Source: Neisseria uirgultaei | GTDB taxonomy: Bacteria > Pseudomonadota > Gammaproteobacteria > Burkholderiales > Neisseriaceae | Assembly: GCF_962719845.1 (NCBI RefSeq) | Contig: NZ_CAUIYF010000010.1 | Location: 10,137-74,136 of the forward strand | Length of the DNA stretch: 64,000 nucleotides | Reading direction: 5' to 3' | Shown: positions 49,570 to 58,524 of the stretch, in pieces | Layout: each line of letters begins with the position of its first letter | How positions within the stretch are numbered: position 1 is the first letter of the stretch | Program-made: the position numbers and the translations under genes | The notes under the pieces: generated by a model | Seen by the model: the letters and a program-made list of their open reading frames with translations, nothing else | What the model was told of the DNA's origin: nothing | Databases searched by the model: none

Positions 49570-50199
49570 ATGAGCGAAACCGAAAATCAAGCCCTGACGT
49601 TTGCCAAACGCCTGAAGGCGGATACCACGGCGGTTCACGACAGCGTGGATAACCTCGTTATGTCCGTCGAACCGTTTGTCAGCAAAGAAAACTACATCAA
49701 ATTTTTGAAACTCCAATCCGTTTTCCACAAAGCCGTCGATCATATCTATAAAGATGCCGAATTAAACAAAGCCATTCCCGAGCTGGAATATATGGCGCGA
49801 TACGATGCCGTAACGCAAGACTTGAAAGACTTGGGCGAAGAGCCTTACAAATTCGACAAAGAATTGCCACACGAAACCGGCAACAAAGCAATCGGCTGGC
49901 TTTATTGCGCCGAAGGTTCTAATTTGGGCGCGGCGTTTTTGTTCAAGCACGCGCAAAAACTCGATTACAACGGCGAACACGGCGCACGCCACCTCGCACC
50001 GCATCCGGACGGGCGCGGCAAACACTGGCGCGCCTTTGTCGAGCATCTGAACGCTTTGAACCTGACTCCCGAAGCCGAAGCGGAAGCCATCCAAGGCGCA
50101 CGCGAAGCCTTTGCATTCTACAAAGTCGTGTTGCGCGAAACCTTCGGCTTGGCAGCCGATGCCGAAGCCCCCGAAGGTATGATGCCGCACAGGCACTAA
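49570..50199 (+). CDS. hemO: Heme oxygenase HemO
   Basis: The 209-residue enzyme opens heme to biliverdin, CO and iron. The axial His lies in ADTTAVHDSVDN (about residue 23), and the C-terminus ends in MPHRH as in meningococcal HemO, whose tail reaches toward the active site. AAAGGA precedes the ATG. Together with hmbR it forms the heme-iron uptake unit. Confidence 0.95.
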   Translation: MSETENQALTFAKRLKADTTAVHDSVDNLVMSVEPFVSKENYIKFLKLQSVFHKAVDHIYKDAELNKAIPELEYMARYDAVTQDLKDLGEEPYKFDKELPHETGNKAIGWLYCAEGSNLGAAFLFKHAQKLDYNGEHGARHLAPHPDGRGKHWRAFVEHLNALNLTPEAEAEAIQGAREAFAFYKVVLRETFGLAADAEAPEGMMPHRH

Positions 50200-50296
50200 A
50201 AAATAATCGAATCAAATAAACAAGGTCTCGGCATAGCTGTTTGCAGGGACCTTTAATTACACGGCGCGGCTTTGTTTGCATGGATTACTGTCTTAT

Positions 50297-50320
50297 TAAA
50301 TATTAATGATTATCAGAAAA
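50297..50320 (+). promoter_or_regulatory. Putative Fur box ahead of hmbR
   Basis: The run ATATTAATGATTATCAG resembles the Fur consensus GATAATGATAATCATTATC. It lies about 55 bases before the hmbR ATG, which fits iron-repressed expression. Confidence 0.5.
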
Positions 50321-50372
50321 TCTATTATGCGCTAACCGAGGATGAACAATCCATACATCTTGAGTTGATAAT

Positions 50373-52850
50373 ATGAAACCATTACAAATGCTCCCTATCG
50401 CCGCGCTGGTCGGCAGTATTTTCGGCAATTCGGTCTTGGCAGCGGATGAAGCTGCAACTGAAACCACACCCGTTAAGGCAGAGGTAAAGGCAGTGCGCGT
50501 TAAAGGTAGGCACAATGCATCTACCACTGTGGAACGAGTAAAGGCTAAAACCATTCAAGAGCAAATGATTCGGGATACACGCGATTTGGTGCGTTATTCA
50601 TCAGATGTCGGTGTATCCGATGATGGCCGCCGTATGAAAGGCTTTGCCATGCGCGGGGTAGAAGACAACCGTGTCGGTATCAGTATCGACGGTGTGGCAT
50701 TGCCCAGTTCGGAAGAAAATTCACTTTATGCACGTTACGGCAACTTCAATAATTCCCGTTTAAGCATCGATACCGAGTTGGTTAAGGGTGTAGATATTAC
50801 GAAAGGTGCGGATTCATTTGAAAGCGGCAGCGGTTCTTTAGGTGGTAATGTGAACTACCGCACGCTTGATGCACGGGATATTGTTTTGCCGGAACAAAAT
50901 TTCGGCGCACTTCTACGCAGCGGTTACGCAAGTAAAAACAGAGAGTGGGCGAATACCGCAGGTTTCGGCTATGCGGGCAATGTTTTTGATGCCGTGGTTT
51001 TGTATTCCCGCCGACACGGGCATGAAATGAAAAGCGGGGGGGGGGATGTCGTTGATTTTGTAGGGTTTGGCGAATTGGATAAGCAGGATCAGGCAGAGCG
51101 TGGATCGGCACGCATTCATCCAGATCCGTCCAAACACAATAATCACAGTTATTTGGTGAAATTAGGCTGGCAACCGGCCGACTCTCACCGTTTCGGTTTT
51201 TCTGTTAATGGACAAAATAACAGTAATTACACTTATGAAAAAACTTATTCCCTGACAAGTTATTGGCGGGAGGCGGATGATATACAGAAACGCACCAATA
51301 TTAACCTGAACCACGAGTGGACACCTGCATCTTCCGTCCTCGCTTTGCTGCGCACGGACTTGGATTATCAGAAAACCCGCAATGGGGCGATAAACTATAA
51401 AGGTGATATGGTTCGTACCGGAGACTGGCGCACAGGTTATCAGTATCACAACGGCTTTATGGCTGATAGAGACGAACGGAATATGGATACCAAATACAAG
51501 CGTTTATCTTTCCGTTTGGACAGCCAGCCTTTTTCACTGTGGAAAGGGGAGCACAGATTATCGTTTAAGACTTTTGCCAGTCGCCGCGACTTTGAAAATG
51601 TAAATGATGATTTGGATTTTAATTCAACAGGCGATATAACCGACCGTAAACATTACACCATTATACGTCCGATGAAGACGGATCAAATCGGTTTTTCATT
51701 GCAGGATAAAATCGCTTTTGGCGACAAGTTATCTGTAAATGCAGGCGTGCGCTACGACCATGAGAAGGTAAAGCCGCAGGCTTTTAAGCCGGATACGCCT
51801 TGTCTGAGTACCTGTGTTAATGACGGCAATCCGGCCGCAAGAAGTTTTAATACATGGAACGGCGTTTTAGGTTTGGACTACCGCTTTAATGATACTTGGC
51901 GTGCTGCTTACCAAATCAATACGGGCCATCGCGTACCGACAGCATCGGAAATGTATTTTACTTATACCAGCGTGTATGGCCACTGGATAGCGAATCCGTC
52001 GCTGAAAGCCGAACGCAGCCTGAATCAAACATTGTCGCTGCATGGTAAAAACGACAAGGGGTCTTTGGATTTCAGCCTGTATCAAACCCGTTACCGTAAT
52101 TTCCTGTTTGAAGAAGAACATACCTTCCAAGTTCCCAATCCATTTGCTGGTGATTGGTATGCTTGTCATACGGATCCGACCTATTGCGGTGCTACACTTA
52201 CCCAAATCGGTCAGCAAATGGTCAATGTCGATAAAGCAAGGGTGAGGGGAATTGAACTTAAAGGAGAGATGAACCTACATCAAGTAATGCCCGTGCCGGA
52301 AGGTTTCAAATTATCCGGCGCATTGGGTTACAGCAAAGGCAAATTGTCCGGCGATCGCGGCAGTATGCTGTCCATCCAGCCGCTGAAGTTGGTGCTTGGA
52401 TTCGATTATGAGTCTCCTGATGAGCGTTGGGGTATTTTCTCCCGTGTCAGCTATATGGGCAGGAAAAAAGCCAAAGATGCCCAAGTGATTGAACAAAAGA
52501 GCTATTGCACAAGCTATAAACCCGATCCTTGGACAGGTGGGGAAACAGAAGATTGTGCTGTTGCCTGGCAGTATCGTGACGATAAAATCGACTTCCGTTG
52601 GTTGAATAAGGCGGCAACTGTTGTGGATGTGTTCGGCTACTACAAACCGGCAAAACGTATGACTTTGCGGGCGGGTGTTTATAATCTGTTTAACCGGAAA
52701 TACCATACGTGGGACAGCTTGCGCGGCATCAATCCGAGATCGACTATTAACTCTTTAAGCGTATCGAATACTAAATCAGCAAATCAGGGTTTGGAACGCT
52801 ACTACGCCCCCGGTCGCAACTACGCCGTATCGCTGGAATGGAAGTTTTAA
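50373..52850 (+). CDS. hmbR: TonB-dependent haemoglobin receptor, HmbR type
   Basis: The 825-residue receptor has a Sec signal peptide (about residues 1-23), then the TonB box region (VKAVRVKG), plug (IQEQMIRDTRDLVRYSSDVGVS and RGVEDNRVGISIDG), and a beta-barrel ending in GRNYAVSLEWKF with the usual terminal Phe. A 10-G tract (51036-51045, encoding GGGD at residues 222-225) marks the phase-variation site of hmbR; here it is in frame, so ON. Many barrel loops look unlike the common meningococcal allele, so this is a divergent or mosaic form. HpuB is an alternative but the signal peptide and ends fit HmbR. Confidence 0.88.
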   Translation: MKPLQMLPIAALVGSIFGNSVLAADEAATETTPVKAEVKAVRVKGRHNASTTVERVKAKTIQEQMIRDTRDLVRYSSDVGVSDDGRRMKGFAMRGVEDNRVGISIDGVALPSSEENSLYARYGNFNNSRLSIDTELVKGVDITKGADSFESGSGSLGGNVNYRTLDARDIVLPEQNFGALLRSGYASKNREWANTAGFGYAGNVFDAVVLYSRRHGHEMKSGGGDVVDFVGFGELDKQDQAERGSARIHPDPSKHNNHSYLVKLGWQPADSHRFGFSVNGQNNSNYTYEKTYSLTSYWREADDIQKRTNINLNHEWTPASSVLALLRTDLDYQKTRNGAINYKGDMVRTGDWRTGYQYHNGFMADRDERNMDTKYKRLSFRLDSQPFSLWKGEHRLSFKTFASRRDFENVNDDLDFNSTGDITDRKHYTIIRPMKTDQIGFSLQDKIAFGDKLSVNAGVRYDHEKVKPQAFKPDTPCLSTCVNDGNPAARSFNTWNGVLGLDYRFNDTWRAAYQINTGHRVPTASEMYFTYTSVYGHWIANPSLKAERSLNQTLSLHGKNDKGSLDFSLYQTRYRNFLFEEEHTFQVPNPFAGDWYACHTDPTYCGATLTQIGQQMVNVDKARVRGIELKGEMNLHQVMPVPEGFKLSGALGYSKGKLSGDRGSMLSIQPLKLVLGFDYESPDERWGIFSRVSYMGRKKAKDAQVIEQKSYCTSYKPDPWTGGETEDCAVAWQYRDDKIDFRWLNKAATVVDVFGYYKPAKRMTLRAGVYNLFNRKYHTWDSLRGINPRSTINSLSVSNTKSANQGLERYYAPGRNYAVSLEWKF

Positions 52851-52886
52851 TCTAGTATTATTGGATTAATTGTCTTGTTGGAAATT

Positions 52887-52931
52887 AAAGCCGTCCGAAT
52901 TGTGTTCAAGAACCCATTCGGACGGCTTTTT
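52887..52931 (+). terminator. Rho-independent terminator of hmbR
   Basis: A 14-base stem AAAGCCGTCCGAAT / ATTCGGACGGCTTT, containing a DUS-like variant, is followed by T residues. Confidence 0.85.
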
Positions 52932-52964
52932 ACCGTAAATCTGCGTGATGGGGTTTGATATTGA

Positions 52965-53033
52965 TATAGTGGATTAACAAAAACTAGTACGGCGTTGCCT
53001 CGCCTTGTCCTGATTTAAATTTAATCCACTATA
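52965..53033. repeat. Correia element, deleted form (69 bp)
   Basis: Both TATAGTGGATTAACA and TTAATCCACTATA termini are present but most of the interior is missing (only AGTACGGCGTTGCCTCGCC and a stub remain). It lies downstream of hmbR, next to the toxin-antitoxin pair. Confidence 0.9.
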
Positions 53034-53062
53034 GCTGTGGAAGCCGGTAACGCCGCGTCCGC
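53033..53062. repeat. 30-base partial copy of a lipoprotein gene
   Basis: The bases agree at 27 of 30 positions with 54092-54121, inside the lipoprotein gene at 53997-54509. It starts at the very end of the Correia element. A small recombination or insertion event is the likely cause. Confidence 0.6.
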
Positions 53063-53129
53063 AAGGGTGGCGGCAGATGCCGCATTGTGTTTATAATGTC
53101 GTGTCAGACGTTTGATTTATGGGAAAATA

Positions 53130-53417
53130 ATGATGCTTACCAATCAGGAAGTAACCGGTGTCAAACTGGGATACCGCAAAGCCGTTTTACAAGAGCTGGC
53201 CCGGGATTTCGGGGGCAGTGTGCACAGTATCGTATTGGATGCGGTGGATGGTCATATAGAACGCTTGAAAGCCAAACAAGCCTACGATAAGCGGGCGATG
53301 CAGGCTTTTCAGGATTATCGGGAAACAGGATTGCATATTACGCTTAATGAGTTTGCAGACTGGGTGGACGGCTTGGGTGGCGATGAATCGAAGGATATGC
53401 CCGAATGCCGCAAGTAA
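53130..53417 (+). CDS. RHH-type antitoxin of a ParDE-like toxin-antitoxin pair
   Basis: The 95-residue protein has a ribbon-helix-helix-like N-terminus (VTGVKLGYRKAVLQELARDFG) and a C-terminal toxin-binding tail with YRETGLHITLNEFADWVDGL, typical of CopG/ParD antitoxins. It overlaps the toxin gene by 13 bases. TATAAT at about 53093 is a possible -10 box. Confidence 0.8.
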   Translation: MMLTNQEVTGVKLGYRKAVLQELARDFGGSVHSIVLDAVDGHIERLKAKQAYDKRAMQAFQDYRETGLHITLNEFADWVDGLGGDESKDMPECRK

Positions 53418-53746
53418 AGCTGATCATTACACGCCCCGCTCAATCTGATTTGGTCAGGATTTATAATTTTTTGAATGATTTGGGTGCGGAACGTCAGGCA
53501 AATACAGTGATGCGGCTGCTTAAAAATTCTTTTGTTTCTACACAAAGCAGCCCGAGTAATGGGAAACCTTATGATTTGTCGGTGGCGGGGGAAACTTTGC
53601 AAAATGTAAGGGAAGTAATCGTGCCTTATGGCAAAAGCGGTTATAGCTATTTGTTTTGGCACGATAAATCAGGTAAGCAAATATTGATTTTGACGGTGAG
53701 GCATTTCCGTGAAAATGCCTACCGCCTGAGCTTTCCTTTTTTATAA
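53405..53746 (+). CDS. ParE/RelE-family toxin
   Basis: The 113-residue basic protein begins LIITRPAQSDLVRIYNFLN and ends with ILTVRHFRENAYR, the typical ParE/RelE core. The target (gyrase or mRNA) cannot be told from sequence. Overlap with the antitoxin gene and its small size support a functional pair. Confidence 0.8.
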   Translation: MPQVKLIITRPAQSDLVRIYNFLNDLGAERQANTVMRLLKNSFVSTQSSPSNGKPYDLSVAGETLQNVREVIVPYGKSGYSYLFWHDKSGKQILILTVRHFRENAYRLSFPFL

Positions 53747-53949
53747 CGGTATTTGGTTTGGCGGCTTTCCCTTGTGCGGGGCAATGCGTTTCGGCTTTGT
53801 TGCGGCACGTTCGGATAAACCGCCTTCAAGAACATAACCGGACTGCCGCTTTGATTCCGTTCCGCAGGCGGGATGTTTGAACGGTGCAGATATGGAAGTA
53901 TGGAGTTCCCGATCTGAATCTGCCGCACAATAAGGCAAGGGGATTAAAA

Positions 53950-53979
53950 ATGCCGTCTGAAAAATGTTTCAGACGGCAT
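53950..53979. terminator. Inverted-DUS terminator of the lipoprotein gene
   Basis: A 12-base inverted AT-DUS pair lies 18 bases past the stop of the minus-strand lipoprotein gene. The 200 bases between it and the toxin gene hold nothing I can support. Confidence 0.75.
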
Positions 53980-53996
53980 TTTTGGTTGCCGATATG

Positions 53997-54509
53997 TTAA
54001 CGGACGACATTGGCGCGCATGACCACGCGGACGTGGAACGAGCCTGCCTGACAGTCGTATTGTCCGCCTTGCAGCGGCTGCTTGTCGAAGTAGCTGTGGA
54101 AGCCGGTAATACTGCGTCCGCCGAGTTTGCCTGCGGTCTGTTGGAATTTGCGGGCGGCATTGATTAGGGCGCGTTCGCAGGCCTCTGAGTCGGATTTGCC
54201 AACGCCGTTTGCTGCTTGCCGTGTAACCAGATTCCTGCCGTTTGCAACCGGTACGCCCCCGCCGCCGAAGCTGACGGGAATCCCGGATTCCAATACGCCG
54301 TCTGCAATGGCTGCATTTATTGCCGCCTGACCGTTGCTGCAACGGTAAATGATGTTTTTGCCTCCTCCTGCGGTGTCGCCCCGGATGACTTTGCATGATT
54401 CTCCGGCCGGTGTGCCGGCGGATGCCGTGTGTACGTTTTTAGGCGCGCGGCCGGATTGGCAGGCTGCCAGCATCAGAGCGGCGGCGGAGAGTATGAGGAT
54501 TTTTTTCAT
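53997..54509 (-). CDS. Conserved lipoprotein of unknown function
   Basis: The 170-residue lipoprotein has lipobox LAAC (C17) and a small domain with GRSITGFHSYFDKQPLQGGQYDCQAGSFHVR. Four cysteines remain in the mature part. Proteins like this in Neisseria are often wrongly labelled excinuclease A; no ATPase motif is seen. It stands alone on the minus strand between two inverted DUS pairs. Confidence 0.75.
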   Translation of the reverse strand: MKKILILSAAALMLAACQSGRAPKNVHTASAGTPAGESCKVIRGDTAGGGKNIIYRCSNGQAAINAAIADGVLESGIPVSFGGGGVPVANGRNLVTRQAANGVGKSDSEACERALINAARKFQQTAGKLGGRSITGFHSYFDKQPLQGGQYDCQAGSFHVRVVMRANVVR

Positions 54510-54568
54510 GTCGGATGTCCTTGTTTGCTGTGGGAAATCATTAGCATTGTACCGTAAGATTCAACAAA

Positions 54569-54599
54569 ATGCCGTCTGAAAACAGGTTTCAGACGGCAT
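54569..54599. terminator. Inverted-DUS terminator after the U32 gene
   Basis: A 12-base inverted AT-DUS pair lies 7 bases past the stop of the minus-strand U32 gene. Confidence 0.8.
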
Positions 54600-54605
54600 T
54601 GTGGC

Positions 54606-55961
54606 TCAGGGGTTCAATACGCGTGCGATGAGGGCTTTTTCTTTGCTCTGCATATTGGGGATTTTGACTTGGATGCCGTTGCCGGGTGCGACATCGACAG
54701 GTTGGCCTTTGCGGGTCATTTGTTCCAATTTGATGGTTTGGTTGCCGCTCGGGTGGATGATTTCGAGTGAATCGCCGACGGCAAAGCGGTTTTTGACTTC
54801 GATGGTCGCCCAGCCATTTTCGTCGATTTCGGTAACGTGTCCGACGTATTGGCTTTGTTTGGCGGTGGAATGGCCGGTCAGGTAGTTTTGATAGTCTTGG
54901 GTTTGGTGGCGTTCGAGGAAGCCGCTGGTGTAGCCGCGGTTGGCGAGGCCTTCGAGTTCGCTCAACAGGCTGTAATCAAACGGACGGCCTGCGACGGCAT
55001 CGTCAATCGCTTTGCGGTAGGACTGGGCGACGCGGGCGACGTAGTAGAGCGACTTGGTACGGCCTTCGACTTTGAGGCTGTCCACGCCGATTTTAGCGAG
55101 TTTCTCAACCACTTCAATGCCGCGCAGGTCTTTGGAGTTCATGATGTAGGTGCCGTGTTCGTCTTCCATAATCGGCATCATTTCGCCCGGGCGGTTGGAC
55201 TCTTCAATCAAGAAAACTTTGTCGGCGTAGGGATGGCGTTTTTGACCGTTGATACCTTCAAAGTTTTGGTTGGATTCTTCTTGGGCTTTTTCAAAGTTAA
55301 AACCTTGCAGAAGTTGGGCGTCGCCTGCATCGCTTTCCGTAGCGTTGTGGACTTTGTAGTCCCAACGGCAGGAGTTGGTGCAGGTGCCTTGGTTGGGGTC
55401 GCGGTGGTTGAAATAGCCCGACAACAGGCAGCGGCCTGAGTAGGCGATGCACAATGCGCCGTGGATGAAGACTTCGAGTTCGATGTCGGGGCATTGTTGG
55501 CGGATTTCGGCGATTTCTTCCATACTCAATTCGCGCGACAGGATGATGCGTTCGACGCCGATATTCTGCCAGAATTTCACGCCCCAGTAGTTGGTGGTGT
55601 TGGCTTGTACGGACAGGTGGATCGGCATTTCCGGCCATTTTTCGCGCACGGTCATAATCAAGCCCGGATCCGCCATAATCAGCGCGTCGGGTTTCATGGC
55701 AATCAAGGGCTCCATATCCGAAACAAAGGTTTTGAGTTTGGAGTTGTGCGGCAGCGTATTGACGGTAAGGAAGAATTTTTTGTTGCGATCGTGCGCTTCT
55801 TTAATGCCTTGCTCGAGGATGTCGAGTTTGGCAAATTCGTTATTGCGGGCGCGCAGGGAATAACGCGGGCTGCCGGCGTAAACGGCATCTGCGCCGTAAT
55901 CGTAGGCGGCGCGCATTCTTTCCAATCCGCCGGCGGGCAATAAGAGTTCGGGTGCTTTCAT
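54606..55961 (-). CDS. trhP: U32 family tRNA 5-hydroxyuridine synthesis protein (TrhP/YegQ)
   Basis: The 451-residue protein has the U32 hallmark ELEVFIHGALCIAYSGRCLLSGY and the later cysteines CTNSCRWDY that bind an Fe-S cluster. In E. coli YegQ (TrhP) acts with prephenate in ho5U34 formation. A PH-like C-terminal barrel is present. Confidence 0.9.
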   Translation of the reverse strand: MKAPELLLPAGGLERMRAAYDYGADAVYAGSPRYSLRARNNEFAKLDILEQGIKEAHDRNKKFFLTVNTLPHNSKLKTFVSDMEPLIAMKPDALIMADPGLIMTVREKWPEMPIHLSVQANTTNYWGVKFWQNIGVERIILSRELSMEEIAEIRQQCPDIELEVFIHGALCIAYSGRCLLSGYFNHRDPNQGTCTNSCRWDYKVHNATESDAGDAQLLQGFNFEKAQEESNQNFEGINGQKRHPYADKVFLIEESNRPGEMMPIMEDEHGTYIMNSKDLRGIEVVEKLAKIGVDSLKVEGRTKSLYYVARVAQSYRKAIDDAVAGRPFDYSLLSELEGLANRGYTSGFLERHQTQDYQNYLTGHSTAKQSQYVGHVTEIDENGWATIEVKNRFAVGDSLEIIHPSGNQTIKLEQMTRKGQPVDVAPGNGIQVKIPNMQSKEKALIARVLNP

Positions 55962-56285
55962 CGTGTTTCCTTTTCGGTTGAAACCCCGCCCTTTAGGGCG
56001 GTAGAATCAGACTTTATTTGGGAGGGGCGTAACCCCTTCCGAATCAGGGCAACATATAGGGCGACGCTTTATGTGTCGTCCTGTGTGTTGAAACATGATT
56101 TGTGTGCTTTGTAAAAATGTTTCAGACGGCATTGCTGCAAATGCCGTCTGAATGGTGTTTGAAGATGGGCGGATTATCCGCCTTTTCGTGTTCGCGGTCA
56201 ATTTTGCCGGGAAATTTATAAGGATTTATCAAGTATTTGCCTGCTTGGGATACAATGCGGCAGTTTGAGTGCGAGAGAGAATGTG
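55962..56285. other. Intergenic region with a short hairpin and an inverted DUS
   Basis: No gene is seen. A hairpin CCGCCC-TTTA-GGGCGG lies at 55986-56001, a short GGGAGGGGCGTAACCCC-like structure follows, and an inverted AT-DUS pair occupies 56121-56152. The hairpin recalls the ends of IS200/IS605 elements, but no transposase is left. Confidence 0.4.
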
Positions 56286-57074
56286 ATGAATCCCAAAATC
56301 GTGTTTTTCGACATTGATGATACGCTATACCGAAAATATACGGATACCTTGCGCCCTTCCGTGAAAACGGCGGTGGCGGCTTTGCGCGGCAAAGGTATAT
56401 TGACGGCGTTGGCAACGGGGCGGTCTTTGGCGACGATTCCCGAAAAGGTCAGGGACATGATGGCGGCAACGGGTATGGATGCCGTGGTAACGATAAACGG
56501 ACAGTTTGCGCTGCTGCACGGTAAAACTGTGCGCGAAGTACCGATGGATGCCGGTTTGATGGGCAGGGTTTGCGCGCATTTGGATGGCTTGGGCATGGAT
56601 TATGCGTTTGTCGGCGGAGAGGGGATCGCCGTGTCCGCGCTGTCGGAATGCGTGTGCCGCGCCTTGCAGCATATCGCCAGCGATTTTTTTGCCGATAAGG
56701 ATTATTTTTCAAGCAAACCGGTGTATCAGATGCTGGTGTTTGCGGAGGAAAACGAAATGCCGCTCTGGTCGGATATTGTGGAACAGGAAGGCTTGAAAAC
56801 GGTGCGCTGGCATGAGGAAGCGGTCGATCTGCTGCCTGCGGGAATGTCGAAAACAGACGGCATCAGAAGCGTGGTTGAATCATTGGGTTTGGAAATGGCA
56901 GACGTGATGGCGTTCGGCGATGGTTTGAACGATGTGGAAATGCTGTCAGAAGTCGGGTTCGGCGTGGCAATGGGCAACGGGGAACAGGCGGCGAAAGAAG
57001 CGGCGAAATATGTTTGCCCCGGCGTTGATGAAGACGGCGTGTTGAGGGGCTTGCAAGATTTGGGCGTGATTTGA
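56286..57074 (+). CDS. HAD-superfamily (Cof, class IIB) phosphatase
   Basis: The 262-residue enzyme has DIDDT at residues 9-13 (D9 nucleophile), TGRS in motif II, K188-type lysine region and GDGLNDVEML (motif IV). The C2-type cap between is of the Cof type. Substrates are usually sugar phosphates or nucleotides; the exact one is unknown. Confidence 0.85.
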   Translation: MNPKIVFFDIDDTLYRKYTDTLRPSVKTAVAALRGKGILTALATGRSLATIPEKVRDMMAATGMDAVVTINGQFALLHGKTVREVPMDAGLMGRVCAHLDGLGMDYAFVGGEGIAVSALSECVCRALQHIASDFFADKDYFSSKPVYQMLVFAEENEMPLWSDIVEQEGLKTVRWHEEAVDLLPAGMSKTDGIRSVVESLGLEMADVMAFGDGLNDVEMLSEVGFGVAMGNGEQAAKEAAKYVCPGVDEDGVLRGLQDLGVI

Positions 57075-57088
57075 ACGCATCATAACAA

Positions 57089-57112
57089 CCCTGCCGGTTT
57101 CAGACGGCAGGG
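57089..57112. terminator. GC-rich hairpin with DUS between the HAD gene and apt
   Basis: An 8-base stem CCCTGCCG / CGGCAGGG with a loop containing the start of a DUS lies between two convergent genes. Confidence 0.6.
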
Positions 57113-57121
57113 CCGGTTGTT

Positions 57122-57688
57122 TCAGCCCTTCATACAGCCTTCGTTTTGAAGCAAGGTAAATAAGGGCGCGCCGCTTGCACGGATATTCTTGCCGCCTTGA
57201 AGGTCGGTAAATTCCAAAATAGCGGCGGCTTCGACAATTTCCCCGCCGAGTTTGCGGATCAGCTCCAGCCCGGCAAGCATCGTGCCGCCCGTGGCAACCA
57301 AATCATCGACCAGCAGCACGCGCGAACCGGGTTTGACGGCATCGGTGTGGATTTCCACCGCAGCTTCCCCGTATTCGAGCGCGTAGCTTTGCGATACGGT
57401 TTCAAAAGGCAGCTTGCCTTTTTTGCGTATGGGGACGAAGCCGACGTTGAGCTGGTAGGCGAGTGCCGCGCCGATAATGAAGCCGCGCGCGTCCAAACCG
57501 GCAACGATGTCGATTTTCTGATCCATATAGCGGTAAACCAATAAATCAACCAAAAGGCGGAAGTATTCCGCACTTTGCAGGACGGGCGTGATGTCGTGGA
57601 ATAAGATACCTTTTTGCGGCCAGTTTTCGATTTTGCGGATTTTGTCGGCAAGCGCGCCGACACTCATAGCTTCGGGATGAACCAGCAT
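57122..57688 (-). CDS. apt: Adenine phosphoribosyltransferase
   Basis: The 188-residue enzyme salvages adenine. The PRPP site [16 protein letters not shown] and the N-terminal [10 protein letters not shown] segment are intact. ATG 57688 gives the 188-residue form and has GGAA about 6 bases ahead; longer starts at 57700 and 57721 exist. Confidence 0.93.
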
Positions 57689-57848
57689 TGTGTGTTCCAT
57701 GTTTGATGTTTTTAACGCCATATTGTAGCCGTCAGCCTGCCGCTTGCCAAATCAATCAAAACAATAGCGGCAAAATATGGGCATCGGCAAATAGGAAACC
57801 GAGTGTCCGTTGTGATACAATCGGCTGGAAAATATACAGGTAAAAAAT

Positions 57849-58466
57849 ATGTCCGCTTATCGAAAAGGCAACATCTTTATCATTTCGGCCGCTTCCGGCA
57901 CGGGCAAAACCACGCTGGTGTCGCGGCTGTTGGCAAACCATAACGGTTTGCGCGTTTCCGTGTCGCACACGACGCGCCCGCCGCGTGAAGGCGAAGCAAA
58001 CGGCGTACATTATCACTTTGTTTCCAAAGAAGAGTTTGAGTCGCTTATCGCGCAGGAAGCTTTTTTGGAATACGCCGACGTATTCGGCAACTATTACGGC
58101 ACAAGCGCGGAGGGCGTGAATGCGTTGGCGGCGGCAGGCTATGACGTGATTTTGGAAATCGACGTTCAGGGTGCGGCTCAGGTTCGCGACGCGCTGCCTG
58201 AAGCCGTCGGTATCTTTATCCTGCCGCCTTCTTTCGACGTACTTGCCGCGCGCCTCAACGGACGCGGGACGGACAGTCGGGAAGTTATCCAAAGGAGGCT
58301 TTCGAAAGCAAGGCATGAAATCGAACAGTCTGTATTGTTCGACTTTGTCGTGGTCAATGACGACTTGGAGCGAGCGGAGGAAGATTTGCGCCATATCGTG
58401 AATGCCTGCCGTCTGAAAAGGTCGCGGCAACTGGGATTTATTGCAGATTTGTTGGAAAATTCCTAA
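57849..58466 (+). CDS. gmk: Guanylate kinase
   Basis: The 205-residue kinase has the P-loop ASGTGKTTL (residues 15-23), the GMP-binding SHTTRPPREGE and the YGT loop. It phosphorylates GMP. It is the first gene of the gmk-rpoZ-spoT cluster. Confidence 0.96.
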   Translation: MSAYRKGNIFIISAASGTGKTTLVSRLLANHNGLRVSVSHTTRPPREGEANGVHYHFVSKEEFESLIAQEAFLEYADVFGNYYGTSAEGVNALAAAGYDVILEIDVQGAAQVRDALPEAVGIFILPPSFDVLAARLNGRGTDSREVIQRRLSKARHEIEQSVLFDFVVVNDDLERAEEDLRHIVNACRLKRSRQLGFIADLLENS

Positions 58467-58524
58467 AAAACCGCGAAAATACTCGGTTTCCCAATTTAAA
58501 TATTTTTGAAAGAAAGCAAATAAT

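Noticed and set aside
53741..53938. Short minus-strand frames between the toxin gene and the lipoprotein gene
   Set aside because: No ribosome site, no recognisable domain, poor composition; the region is best left as non-coding.
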